In this document: one piece after another, positions 25,943 through 35,160 of the stretch
How positions within the stretch are numbered: position 1 is the first letter of the stretch
How the letters are laid out: each line of letters opens with the position of its first letter
DNA from: Tangfeifania diversioriginum
GTDB lineage: Bacteria; Bacteroidota; Bacteroidia; Bacteroidales; Prolixibacteraceae
Direction: 5' to 3'
Assembly: GCF_900141875.1 (NCBI RefSeq)
Contig: NZ_FQZE01000001.1
Location: forward strand, 242,989 to 306,988
DNA length: 64,000 bases
Made by a program: the position numbers and the translations under genes
Notes under the pieces: model-generated
The model's database searches: none
Told to the model about the DNA's origin: nothing
What the model saw: the letters and a program-made list of their open reading frames with translations, nothing else

Positions 25943-28900
25943 TTAAAATGTGATGTTAGCACCAACTGATACGGTACGTGCCTGAGGATAAATACCACGG
26001 TCGATTCCAATTGTAGTGTATCCACCTGAAGCAATTTCAGGGTCAAAGCCATCGTACTTGGTAAATGTTAACAGGTTTTCACCTGAGACAAACACACGCA
26101 AGCGCTTAATATATTTTTTGCTGATAACTTTAGACGGCAACGTGTATCCTAACTGCATATTTTTCAGGCGCACGTATGAACCATCTTTGATGTACAAATC
26201 AGATGATCTCCAGTTACGATTAACATTTTGGTTTGTAACACGTGGAATTTGGTTTGATGTGCCTTCACCAATCCAACGGTCAAGTATCCAGGAGGGACGA
26301 TTCATTGATGGAATGTCGCCACGTTGCGAAAAGTCAAAAATATCATTTCCAAAGCTTCCCTGGAAGAAAACGTTGAGGTCGAACCCTTTCCAGTCGGCAC
26401 CCAGTGTCAAACCGTAAGTCCAGTCGGGCATTCCCTTACCAATTTTAGTACGGTCGGCATCATTAATTTTCCCGTCACCTATTTCATTGCCATTTTCATC
26501 AGTTGCACCGGCAATATCAACAAACCGGACATCGCCGGGCTGTGCTCTCTCGCCATAGGTTGAGTTGTATTCATCAGCTTCGGCCTGGTTTTGAATAATT
26601 CCATCCGTTTTATGACCGAAGAAGTAGGGGAATACCTCACCGTTTTCACCTTTTACAAAATCCCCTACACCTGAGGCGCCTGCGCTTTCGTAAATTTGTT
26701 CACCCGATTCGTTTCCCATATTAATGAGCACGTTTTGCAAGTATGTAGCATTAGCAGATACATTATAATTAAAATCACCTGCATTTCCTCTGTAAGTTAA
26801 GCTGAATTCAAGCCCACTGTTTTCCATATCACCGGCATTGGCCAATGGTGCACCTTTACCCACATAAGCAGGAATTGGCTGGGCCATCAACATACCGTTG
26901 GTTTCTTTTTTAAAGTAATCAAACCCAAACATCAATGCATTTTCAAGAAATCCTGCATCTAATCCAATATTAATTTGAGTTGATTCTTCCCATTTAAGGT
27001 CGGGGTTTGATATACGGGCCGGACTACTTCCGTACTGCATAGTTGAATTGTCACCAGAACCAAAATAGTAATTCTGGTTTCCATCCATCAAACTGGTATA
27101 ACCAAATAATTCGATACGGTGGTTACCATTCATTCCCCAGCTGGCGCGTAATTTAAGATAATCCAGCCATTCGGCACCGTCTTGCATAAATGCTTCGTTC
27201 ATTACGTTCCATCCAACTGAAACTGACGGAAAGATTGCCCATTTGTTATTAGGTCCGAAACTTGAAGCACCATCCCGGCGAACAGTGGCCTGCATTATAT
27301 ATCTTTCATCATAGTTATAATCAACACGTCCAAAGTATGAAGCCAGTGTTTGTGATGAAAAACCACCGGTTCCACCAGCAACACGCTCATCGTCACGATC
27401 GGCAATGGCATAGTTAATTACCGCTTTGTCAGGGTTATACTCCAATAAGTCATAATCATCGCCATACAATTCACGCAGTTTATACTGCTCGGCCGATTGA
27501 CCAAGTAATATGTTCAAATTATGCTTATCGTCAAATGTTTTGTTATACGTCAGCGTATTTTCAACCTGCCAGGTGAAACCACGGTGCATGTTTGAATATA
27601 CATGGCTGCGTGTTAAATGTTTGCCTTGTGTGGCAAGAAAATGTGGGAACTCATAACCGTCAGATCCCCAAAAAGCAAGGTCAACTCCGTAGCTTGATTT
27701 AAACTTAAGGCCTTCAACGATTTCAAGTTCACCCCAGAATGATGACACAAACTTATCTTCATTATTCAAATTGCTTGTTGGGGCATGAAGCATTGCTACC
27801 GGGTTCGCAATTTCCTGGAATCCTGATGGTGGTATTGAGAATACATTGCCATTTTTATCAGTAACAGCTGTTGGATAATTTTCCAGAACAGCATCAGGAT
27901 TTTCGGAATATACAGGAACGAGAGGATTAAAAGTAAGCGCACTACCTAAAACCGAACCATACTCAGTATTGGTTTCAATTCCTGTTGACAGTACGCGCGA
28001 ATAGCCTGCGTTTACTCCAACTCGCAAATTGCTTAACAGCAGGCGATCGTAATCAAATAATTCATATGTATTATTCAAACGGATACTATAGCGCTCATAA
28101 TTTGATTTATCGAAGTTACCACCAACAATACCTTCCTGGTTGTAGTATCCAAAGGAAAGGAAGTAACTTCCTCTTTCACTACCACCATCAATACTTACCT
28201 GATGATTTACCACCGGAGCGTTATAGTTGAATGTCTCATCCTGCCAGTCGGTGCCTGCTCCTGCATTGGCAATTTGTTCCTGTGTGTAACGTGGATTATT
28301 ACCATCGTTCAATAAAGCTTCGTTCATGATAACCATGTACTCGGTAGCATCAAGTACCGATTTCTTTTTCCATGGGTTTTGCCACCCGTATGAGAAATCG
28401 TAGCTTACATTTGCCGGACCATCTGAACCACTTTTAGTAGTAACAAGAATAACACCATTTGCAGCACGTGCACCATAAACAGCGGCGGAGGCAGCATCCT
28501 TCAGTATTTCAATCGATTCAATATCTGACGGATTGAGGTAGCTAATACCGCCTCCTACAGCCATTCCGTCCACAATGTATAGTGGTTCACTATTGTTAAT
28601 TGTACCAACACCCCTGATTCGGACTTTTGAATCGGAGCCTGGCTGACCAGAACTCTGTGTAATTTGGACGCCTGAAACCTTTCCTTTAAGGACATCTTCA
28701 ATACGTGACGGATTCGTTTTTTCCAGATCTTCAGAGTCAACGCTGCTAATTGCAGCCGTAACAACACTTTTCTTCTGAACACCGTAACCAATCACAACTA
28801 CTTCATCTACATCGAAAGCTGTGCTTTCCAGCCTTACGTTTATCTCAGTACGTCCGTCCACTGGTATTTCCTGGGTTTCCATACCAATAAACGAAAACTG

Positions 28901-29107
28901 GATTACTGCATCAGAGGGAACCTGTAATTCATAGTTCCCATCAAAATCGGTAACCGTGCCGGTTGTAGTTCCCTGAACTACCACTGACACTCCCGGAAGA
29001 GGCTGTCCGTCATCTGCCGCGGTAACCACGCCTTTAAGCGTAAGTTCCTGAGCAAATGCGCCGAGCGTAAAAAGTGAACATAAAAACAAAAAAAGAATTT
29101 TTTTCAT
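25943..29107 (-). CDS. susC: SusC/RagA TonB-linked outer-membrane importer
   Basis: The 1054-residue TonB-dependent channel of the SusCD pair. After a signal peptide (LFLCSLFTLGAFAQ), residues about 22-100 form the carboxypeptidase-regulatory-like domain (GVVTAADDGQPLPGVSVVV), then the plug with VVIGYGVQKKSVVTAAIS and LYIVDGM, then a 22-strand barrel ending in a C-terminal Phe (VGANITF). It should import beta-glucan oligosaccharides. Its leader has a perfect -7 box and an inverted repeat that ends at the start codon (see separate entries). First gene of the PUL operon. Confidence 0.97.
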   Translation of the reverse strand: MKKILFLFLCSLFTLGAFAQELTLKGVVTAADDGQPLPGVSVVVQGTTTGTVTDFDGNYELQVPSDAVIQFSFIGMETQEIPVDGRTEINVRLESTAFDVDEVVVIGYGVQKKSVVTAAISSVDSEDLEKTNPSRIEDVLKGKVSGVQITQSSGQPGSDSKVRIRGVGTINNSEPLYIVDGMAVGGGISYLNPSDIESIEILKDAASAAVYGARAANGVILVTTKSGSDGPANVSYDFSYGWQNPWKKKSVLDATEYMVIMNEALLNDGNNPRYTQEQIANAGAGTDWQDETFNYNAPVVNHQVSIDGGSERGSYFLSFGYYNQEGIVGGNFDKSNYERYSIRLNNTYELFDYDRLLLSNLRVGVNAGYSRVLSTGIETNTEYGSVLGSALTFNPLVPVYSENPDAVLENYPTAVTDKNGNVFSIPPSGFQEIANPVAMLHAPTSNLNNEDKFVSSFWGELEIVEGLKFKSSYGVDLAFWGSDGYEFPHFLATQGKHLTRSHVYSNMHRGFTWQVENTLTYNKTFDDKHNLNILLGQSAEQYKLRELYGDDYDLLEYNPDKAVINYAIADRDDERVAGGTGGFSSQTLASYFGRVDYNYDERYIMQATVRRDGASSFGPNNKWAIFPSVSVGWNVMNEAFMQDGAEWLDYLKLRASWGMNGNHRIELFGYTSLMDGNQNYYFGSGDNSTMQYGSSPARISNPDLKWEESTQINIGLDAGFLENALMFGFDYFKKETNGMLMAQPIPAYVGKGAPLANAGDMENSGLEFSLTYRGNAGDFNYNVSANATYLQNVLINMGNESGEQIYESAGASGVGDFVKGENGEVFPYFFGHKTDGIIQNQAEADEYNSTYGERAQPGDVRFVDIAGATDENGNEIGDGKINDADRTKIGKGMPDWTYGLTLGADWKGFDLNVFFQGSFGNDIFDFSQRGDIPSMNRPSWILDRWIGEGTSNQIPRVTNQNVNRNWRSSDLYIKDGSYVRLKNMQLGYTLPSKVISKKYIKRLRVFVSGENLLTFTKYDGFDPEIASGGYTTIGIDRGIYPQARTVSVGANITF

Positions 29108-29180
29108 AGGATCTCGATTTTTACATTTTTTAATATCTCATTTTAAATTCATAAAGTTCAAAAATGCAACCTGAGATCCT
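29108..29180 (-). promoter_or_regulatory. susC leader inverted repeat
   Basis: In the minus-strand transcript, AGGATCTC (29180-29173) is repeated in perfect inverse as GAGATCCT (29115-29108), with a 57-nt AT-rich spacer. The second arm is flush with the susC ATG at 29107. Pairing would bury the start site, so this is a plausible translational switch. The pairing is seen in the sequence; the regulatory role is inference. Confidence 0.5.
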
Positions 29181-29203
29181 TTATTCCGAAAAAAACAGCG
29201 CTA

Positions 29204-29211
29204 CAAAAATA
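29204..29211 (-). promoter_or_regulatory. susC operon promoter -7 box
   Basis: The minus strand reads TATTTTTG, a full TAnnTTTG match. TTTG sequences occur 10 and 16 nt upstream (-33 box poorly spaced). Transcription would begin near 29197 and give a leader of about 90 nt containing both arms of the inverted repeat. Confidence 0.6.
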
Positions 29212-29355
29212 CTTCAATGCGCAAATGCAAATACATCAAAAACTCATCATTGAAATATTTAAACTCTGATATACAGCAATTTGAATCAACCTGCAAGCCT
29301 AAAGTAAATACTGCAAATAAACAAACAGATTAGTGCAAGTATAAAATGAGTATTT

Positions 29356-32229
29356 TCAAATATTTGATAAAAAGGTTGATAGATTGGTATCGCGTGAAAG
29401 GTTCAGTTTTTTCCGTAATCGATAACGGCTGATTTCAACCCCACGTGCGGTAATGTTTAACAAAGCAGCGATTTCCTTAGACGTTAAATTCATTTTAATG
29501 TAAGCGCAAAGCCTCATTTCACGTGGTGAAATACCGGGAAACTTATGTTTCAATTGTTTGAAAAAATCTTCATGAACCTCATCAAAATAGGTTTCGAATA
29601 TTTGATTTTGTTGTTTGTTGTCTATCTCTTTGTTCAGCTTTCTGTTCAATGATATGAGTTTGGATTTAAGCTGGTTGTCATCCGTTTTCTTTAACAAATG
29701 TTGTATTTCTTCTTTGATTTGGAGAAACGACTTATTTTTATGAATGATATTCATGGTTTGATTTGCCAGTTCTTTGTCGCGATGCAGCATTTCACTCTTA
29801 AGCTTTTCATTTCGCAGCCTGATAATCTCTTTTTCGGCTACCAATGCCTGATGCTGGTACTTTTCTTCCTTTTTCTTCAGCTCGGCTTCGTGTTTGAGGA
29901 TTTCCCTCCTCCGTGACAATTCAATGCGGTGCAGAACGAACTTAACGATAAAAAAAATCAGTAAAACACTAAGAACCAAGTAGGCAAACCAGGCTATTTG
30001 CGAACGGTACCATGGAGGCAAAATGGTGAAATTAAAGACTGCCACCTCACTTTCAATACCATATATATTTTTGGCTTTTACCCGCAGGGAATAATTTCCT
30101 TCGGGCAGGTTGGTAAAATCGCGGTAGTGGTCTGAAGTCCAGCCAGACCACTCTTCAGAATAATTGTCGAGATAATAGCTGAATTGCAGGTTGTCCAAAT
30201 TCTCATAAAAAGGAGCTGCATAATGAAAACGGAATGCATTTCTTCTAAAAGGAACTTCAATTCCGGTGTTAGGATGGTTCGGATTAAAGTAAATTGTAGA
30301 ATCGATTGAGGGCATTTCCACTTTTGTAATGAAGCACTGAAATTCTTCGGAATAGGATTTAAAAATTTTTGACGAGTAGTGTGCAAATCCATTGTCCAAC
30401 CCCCAAAAGACATGGTCGCTGCTATACGGATATACAAACTCAAATCCGTTCACATATTTGTCGTTCAGCGGCTTAAAAGGAGCCGTTATTTTAGTATAAT
30501 TCAGGTCCTCGTTGCGGCGCAGCACACCCGATTCATTCTGGGCGATAAACCATATATTTTCCGATTCGTCGGTTTTTAAAGTTAGCAACTGACCATCGAG
30601 GGAAGATAACTCATTAAACTGATCATATATTTTAAAAGAGTCAGAAGATTCCTGGTAGCTATAAATACCATCAATACCAGAAATGAAAAATTCATTATTC
30701 AGGGAAAATAAAATATTATTTTCGTTTGATGGCAGGCCGTCGGGTTCGGTATAAATGCTGTATTGAATAACACTGTCAGTTGATTCATTCAGCCGAACCT
30801 TGAATACACCTTTCCCGCCATGACTGATCCAAATATTTCCCTTGTCATCCTCGAAAAGAAACCGGCTCGATTCATTAAAACCTTTCACTTTTTTGTAAAA
30901 AGCCCAGCCATCTGATGTTTTTTGCAGCAACACAAGCCCGTTATAATGGCCTCCCAGTAACAAATCAGGGTTTTCTTTTAGCCTGATGTATTTCCATGCC
31001 CCTTCGTCTTCACTAATATTTACAGCACGGTCGTCTTGAATGAGAAAAGTACCTGAGTTGTGGCCACAAATTAACTGACCGTCAAAAACATCGAGCGACC
31101 ACACCTGTCCTGCAGTATTTTCCACCAATTTAAAAGTTTCTTCACTTTCCGAAAAATTAGTAAACGACTTTACATATAATCCCTGGTTTGTACCCAAATA
31201 GAGCTTATCCTGAAAAACCTGGCTGCAATAGCCAGTTCCCAGGCCTTCATTTTCGGTAATAAAACTCAGTGGCGAATTAATTTCAATATAATCAATTCCA
31301 TTATCGAGCCCAAGCCATACATTATTTTTCCGGTCGGAAAATACACTAAGAACCGTGTTTTTTTGCAGCCCTCTGCCGCTATTAATGTGCTGCAAAATAT
31401 TACCATCAATATCGGTTATAACAATGCCGTTCAAAATGGTACCAAACACAAACTGGCGATCCATTATTTTCGCAGCGCTGAATAATTTGTTTTTTGTTAT
31501 TAAATCATTGGCCGGGGTATCCCATCTGCTAAGCACCCCATTTTCAAACCTGAAAATTCCGCTATTTCTTGTTCCTATTAAAAGGTGGTTATCTTTAATT
31601 TCCAAAATCGACCAGACTTCCGTATTTTTTAATTCGCCGGCCCATGGTACCTTATTGATACTTCCGTTTATGTATTCAAACAAACCAATTTCTGGTTCGT
31701 GTAAAAAAAGCCGATCGTTGACATTAAATGAAAAATGAAATCTGCTTTGGGGTTCAATTACTTCAATTTGATTATTGTTGAGTAAAAACAGGTAATCGAA
31801 AGATTGGAAGACAATTCCTTGCGGAATTTCATGAATTTTCCAAATTTCTCCAAATTCAATTTCCGGGTTGGGCAGCAAGTGCCGGAGGCTTCGAAAAGAA
31901 GGCGGATTTGTACCGTTTTGCTGCAATACGCCAAAATCGTTATTCAGGCCTGCAAACACGCGGTTTGCTTTATCAACAGCAATTGATCTTACCGGGGCAG
32001 ACCGGGAAATTTCAATTAAATCCCAGTGAAACCCGTCGAAACGCAAAATGCCGTCATTATTGGCAAAATACATAAATCCATTTTCGTCCTGCGCAATTCC
32101 CCAATTTTGGGTACCTGCGCTGTACTCAGTTTTATTGTAATTAACAATGTAGGGTGTGCCAGTGGATTTTACCTGGGCAACCGTTTTAAATGATAGAAAA
32201 AAAAATAGTATTATAATTGCTCTCTGCAC
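29356..32229 (-). CDS. Membrane-spanning propeller/Y_Y_Y regulator with LuxR-type DNA-binding domain
   Basis: A 957-residue one-polypeptide sensor. After a signal peptide (MQRAIIILFFFLSFKTVAQ), residues about 25-660 are a periplasmic beta-propeller of two-component-regulator repeats (NRVFAGLNNDFGV, ENIWFIAQNESG, NVWLGLDNG, GNIWISHGGKG). About 670-740 is a Y_Y_Y domain (YNFTILPPWYRS after the Ig-like strands), then one transmembrane helix (WFAYLVLSVLLIFFIVKF, about 750), a cytoplasmic coiled coil (about 775-880, ELKKKEEKYQHQ) and a LuxR-type helix-turn-helix at the end (ISPREMRLCAYIKMNLTSKEIAALLNI). There is no histidine kinase, receiver or AraC domain. Its position directly upstream of susC points to local control of this PUL. 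Confidence 0.9.
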   Translation of the reverse strand: MQRAIIILFFFLSFKTVAQVKSTGTPYIVNYNKTEYSAGTQNWGIAQDENGFMYFANNDGILRFDGFHWDLIEISRSAPVRSIAVDKANRVFAGLNNDFGVLQQNGTNPPSFRSLRHLLPNPEIEFGEIWKIHEIPQGIVFQSFDYLFLLNNNQIEVIEPQSRFHFSFNVNDRLFLHEPEIGLFEYINGSINKVPWAGELKNTEVWSILEIKDNHLLIGTRNSGIFRFENGVLSRWDTPANDLITKNKLFSAAKIMDRQFVFGTILNGIVITDIDGNILQHINSGRGLQKNTVLSVFSDRKNNVWLGLDNGIDYIEINSPLSFITENEGLGTGYCSQVFQDKLYLGTNQGLYVKSFTNFSESEETFKLVENTAGQVWSLDVFDGQLICGHNSGTFLIQDDRAVNISEDEGAWKYIRLKENPDLLLGGHYNGLVLLQKTSDGWAFYKKVKGFNESSRFLFEDDKGNIWISHGGKGVFKVRLNESTDSVIQYSIYTEPDGLPSNENNILFSLNNEFFISGIDGIYSYQESSDSFKIYDQFNELSSLDGQLLTLKTDESENIWFIAQNESGVLRRNEDLNYTKITAPFKPLNDKYVNGFEFVYPYSSDHVFWGLDNGFAHYSSKIFKSYSEEFQCFITKVEMPSIDSTIYFNPNHPNTGIEVPFRRNAFRFHYAAPFYENLDNLQFSYYLDNYSEEWSGWTSDHYRDFTNLPEGNYSLRVKAKNIYGIESEVAVFNFTILPPWYRSQIAWFAYLVLSVLLIFFIVKFVLHRIELSRRREILKHEAELKKKEEKYQHQALVAEKEIIRLRNEKLKSEMLHRDKELANQTMNIIHKNKSFLQIKEEIQHLLKKTDDNQLKSKLISLNRKLNKEIDNKQQNQIFETYFDEVHEDFFKQLKHKFPGISPREMRLCAYIKMNLTSKEIAALLNITARGVEISRYRLRKKLNLSRDTNLSTFLSNI

Positions 32230-32643
32230 CTAAAATTATTCTTTATTATCGCTTAATTAATTCTTAATATTACAGTCCGTGCCATCAAAATGTGTCACAT
32301 AATGCCTGCTATAAATTAACAGACTACAATAAAGATACAAACTTAAATTTACCTAAGATAACTATACAATAGTCTGAACAAAAATCCCGGAATTTCGCTC
32401 ATCTCTATTCTATTTTTTTGAAACTAAATTCCTTGTAATTTATATTGAACTAAACTCCAGACACATTGCTTTGCCTTACAAGGCTTTGATAAACAAAACG
32501 ATAACAAATTTCCAATGTTAATAGTTTAATAAATCTGTTTTAGAACATTTACAAAATTCATTAAGCGTGGAATAATTTTTGTTATTTTATCCTACCATTG
32601 CAATAGGACGCATAGGACTAGTTGATAATTAAAATTAAAAAAA
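32230..32643. other. 414-bp divergent intergenic region
   Basis: It separates the PUL regulator (minus) from the YceI gene (plus). I find no gene, tRNA or clear terminator in it. It contains a palindrome ACTAT-ACA-ATAGT (32361-32373), a tighter one GCCTT-AC-AAGGC (32473-32484), a near -7 box TAATTTTTG (32573-32581, one extra base) and a tandem ATAGGAC-gc-ATAGGAC (32603-32618) next to an inverted TCCTA. These are candidate operator or leader elements for one or both genes. Confidence 0.6.
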
Positions 32644-33255
32644 ATGAAAAAGCATGTATTTAGATATCTCGCATTGAGCATTTTAGCAGCAACATTTTCT
32701 GTTGTGGCAACGGCTCAGCAAGATTTTGTTTTAGACAAAGAGAACAGCAAATTGACTGTTTCGGGCACATCAAACCTTCACGACTGGGAAATGGAAGCTG
32801 AAACATTTAGTGGTGAAACAAGCCTTAAAATGAATGATGGAACCATTGAAGAAGTTTCGTCGGTAGATTTTACCTGCGTGGTGTCAGACATTACCAGCGA
32901 CAAAAGGATTATGAACAACAAAGCGCACGACGCATTACAGGAAAAAAAACATCCGGAAATTAAGTTTAAGCTGAATTCGGGCGATGCCGTGAAACTATCG
33001 GATGATAAAATTGATTTAACCGGGACACTAACCATTGCCGGAAAATCGAAAAAAATAAACATCACCTCAAATTACCAGCCAGAGGGGACTAATAAACTGA
33101 TAGTGAGCGGAGAAATACCATTAAAAATGACTGACTTTGGTATTGAACCACCATCAGCAATGTTTGGGGCTGTGGAAACCGACGATAAAATCACTGTAAA
33201 GTACAGCTTCAAATTCAACAAAAGCAGAGATGAACTTTCTGCAACAAACAAATAA
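32644..33255 (+). CDS. YceI family periplasmic protein (copy 1)
   Basis: YceI proteins are periplasmic lipocalin-like barrels that bind polyisoprenoids or similar lipids. This 203-residue copy has a signal peptide (LSILAATFSVVATAQQ) and the full family layout: LDKENSKLTVSGTSNLHDWEMEAE, the KHPEIKFKL motif, LTGTLTIAGKSKKI and the closing FGIEPPSAMFGAVETDDKITVKYSF. It opens the plus-strand metal island and is followed 51 bp later by a beta-barrel gene and then a second YceI gene of the same length, so it probably shuttles a ligand between membranes for this group (inference). Confidence 0.88.
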   Translation: MKKHVFRYLALSILAATFSVVATAQQDFVLDKENSKLTVSGTSNLHDWEMEAETFSGETSLKMNDGTIEEVSSVDFTCVVSDITSDKRIMNNKAHDALQEKKHPEIKFKLNSGDAVKLSDDKIDLTGTLTIAGKSKKINITSNYQPEGTNKLIVSGEIPLKMTDFGIEPPSAMFGAVETDDKITVKYSFKFNKSRDELSATNK

Positions 33256-33306
33256 AATTTTAAAAGACTGAATTAGTACAAATCTCTAAAATCAAAAAAA
33301 AGAAAG

Positions 33307-34476
33307 ATGAAAAGGAAAATGATTTTATTCAGCCTGGCTGTTTTGTTCGGCTTTGGCACATTTGCACAACAATTTGAGCAACCTCAAATAGATGACCATG
33401 AATTTGACAAACTGAAGGTAAAAGTAGGTGGTGACTTTGCATTGCAACTGCAAATGCTCGACCACGAAGCACCAGTGGAGCTAATTGATTTGAAAAACAA
33501 CTTCAATTTGCCCACAGCCAACTTAAACATCACTGCCGATTTGGCTCCAGGTATTCAACTGTTTATGAACAACTACATGTCGTCGCGACACCACAACGAA
33601 GCATGGGTTGAGGGCGGTTACCTCACCATCGACAAATTTCCGTTTTTACCGTCGGCCGACAATCTGATGAAAGATTTTACTATAAGAGCTGGAGTGATGA
33701 TGCCTAACTACGGCGATGCCCACTTTTACAGGAGCAACAATGCTTTTGTAATCAATAATCCGTTTGTAGGCAACTGGATTATGGATTCTTACACAACAAA
33801 CCCCGGTCTCGAAATCCTGTTTCGCAAAAACGGTTTTCTCGCACTGGTAGGCACCAACAACGGGCGCATGAATTACGGACGCGGGAATGACATTGGCGAA
33901 GACCTGGTATTTAACTGGAAGCTGGGATATGACGATTATGTTACCGACAACCTCAGGCTCAGAGCAACACTATCGGGCTACCATGTTGGCGAAGGCCACA
34001 GTGGTTCATACCTGTGGGGTGGCGACCGTGCCGGTGCGCGCTATTACAATGTAATGCAAACGGCAGATGCCGAGGGAGACAATTTCCGTTCTGGAAGATG
34101 GTCACCCGGAAGCGGACAAACCGAAATGAACAGTTACATGGCCAACTTATTTCTGCAATTCCACGGGCTCGAAGTATTTGGAATTTACGAAACCATGAAA
34201 GGAGTTCGGGGTGGAAACGACCAGCACTTTACCCAAACAGCCCTGCAGGCTATCTACAGATTGGGAAGTTTTTATGTTGGCACACGCCTCAACAAGGTAT
34301 CAGACAATAACGATTCATCAGTAAACCGGTTTAATATTGGTGGCGGCTGGTACATGGTAAATAATGTGTTGGTGAAACTCGATTACGTGAACCAGGAATA
34401 CGAAGGTGCTGCACATGGCAACATCGACGGAGGAAAATTCAATGGGTTGGTACTCGAAGCAGCCATCTCATTCTAA
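33307..34476 (+). CDS. Outer-membrane beta-barrel protein of unknown function
   Basis: A 389-residue protein with a signal peptide (ILFSLAVLFGFGTFAQQ) and alternating aromatic strands, ending in Phe (VLEAAISF), the usual outer-membrane insertion signal. Strands such as DFALQLQML, GIQLFMNNYMS, FTIRAGVMMPNYGDAHFYRS, RLRATLSGYHVG and VLVKLDYVNQEYEG fit a porin-like 12-16 strand barrel. No plug or TonB box. It sits between two YceI genes in one operon and ends at a terminator. It may pass a small molecule across the outer membrane for the YceI pair; this is inference. Confidence 0.7.
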   Translation: MKRKMILFSLAVLFGFGTFAQQFEQPQIDDHEFDKLKVKVGGDFALQLQMLDHEAPVELIDLKNNFNLPTANLNITADLAPGIQLFMNNYMSSRHHNEAWVEGGYLTIDKFPFLPSADNLMKDFTIRAGVMMPNYGDAHFYRSNNAFVINNPFVGNWIMDSYTTNPGLEILFRKNGFLALVGTNNGRMNYGRGNDIGEDLVFNWKLGYDDYVTDNLRLRATLSGYHVGEGHSGSYLWGGDRAGARYYNVMQTADAEGDNFRSGRWSPGSGQTEMNSYMANLFLQFHGLEVFGIYETMKGVRGGNDQHFTQTALQAIYRLGSFYVGTRLNKVSDNNDSSVNRFNIGGGWYMVNNVLVKLDYVNQEYEGAAHGNIDGGKFNGLVLEAAISF

Positions 34477-34493
34477 AAATATAAAAAATTGAA

Positions 34494-34532
34494 GGGTTGC
34501 CCGTAAAATCAACGGGCACCCCATTTAATTTA
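34494..34532 (+). terminator. Terminator or attenuator after the beta-barrel gene
   Basis: GGGTTGCCCGT (34494-34504) pairs with ACGGGCACCCC (34512-34522), ten of eleven positions, with a 7-nt loop and a T-rich tail (ATTTAATTTA). It lies between the beta-barrel gene and the second YceI gene, so it can separate or tune the two halves of this group. Confidence 0.7.
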
Positions 34533-34546
34533 CCAGAACAATTATT

Positions 34547-35158
34547 TTGAAATTGAAATTTATAACATATTATTTCCTGCTTGCAATTTTTGCATCAATA
34601 CAATCCTCAAGTTTTGCATCAGGCAGAACTGATACCGATGGGAAAACCGAATATGAAAATTACATTTCAATAAAGGGTTCATCAAATGTAAATGAGTTTG
34701 AATTAACAAATATCAGTCCGTCAATCAGCCAAGCATCTGAAGCTGTCACAAACAGTGGAACTTTCCGGAAAATTCAGATAGCAGTGGATGATTTTTCAGG
34801 ACCAAATGACCGAATGGTGGATGATTTTAAAGAGATGGTGGATGCCGGCAACTATCCTTTCATTACTATTTTTATTGAACAAAAAGAGCTGGCCGATTTC
34901 GACGAAACCACCGGGTTAACCAATTTTAAAACGAAAATTTCAATTGCCGGAGTAGCGCAAAAATACGTTGTCCCCTGCCGCGTTGAATCAAAACTTGACG
35001 GTGGATATCTGCTCGATGGAAGTTTCTCTTTAAAACTCACCGATTTTGAAATTGACCCGCCACAGAAACTTATGGGACTGGTACAGGTTAAGAATAAGGT
35101 TTTTATTAACTTTGTTTTCAATTTCGAAACCGAAGAAATTTTAACTGAAAAAATGTAG
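34547..35158 (+). CDS. YceI family periplasmic protein (copy 2, divergent)
   Basis: Start is TTG at 34547: no ATG or GTG lies in frame before the upstream stop at 34526, and the signal peptide (FITYYFLLAIFASIQSSSFA) begins here. A second TTG two codons on is possible. The 203 residues keep the YceI layout in a diverged form: ISIKGSSNVNEFELTN for the usual SNLHDWE, FKTKISIAGVAQKY, and LKLTDFEIDPPQKLMGLVQVKNKVFINFVF. It lacks the KHPEIKF motif. It sits 2 bp before the Rrf2 gene, so the two are translated together. Function within the pair is unknown. Confidence 0.8.
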   Translation: MKLKFITYYFLLAIFASIQSSSFASGRTDTDGKTEYENYISIKGSSNVNEFELTNISPSISQASEAVTNSGTFRKIQIAVDDFSGPNDRMVDDFKEMVDAGNYPFITIFIEQKELADFDETTGLTNFKTKISIAGVAQKYVVPCRVESKLDGGYLLDGSFSLKLTDFEIDPPQKLMGLVQVKNKVFINFVFNFETEEILTEKM

Positions 35159-35160
35159 CT

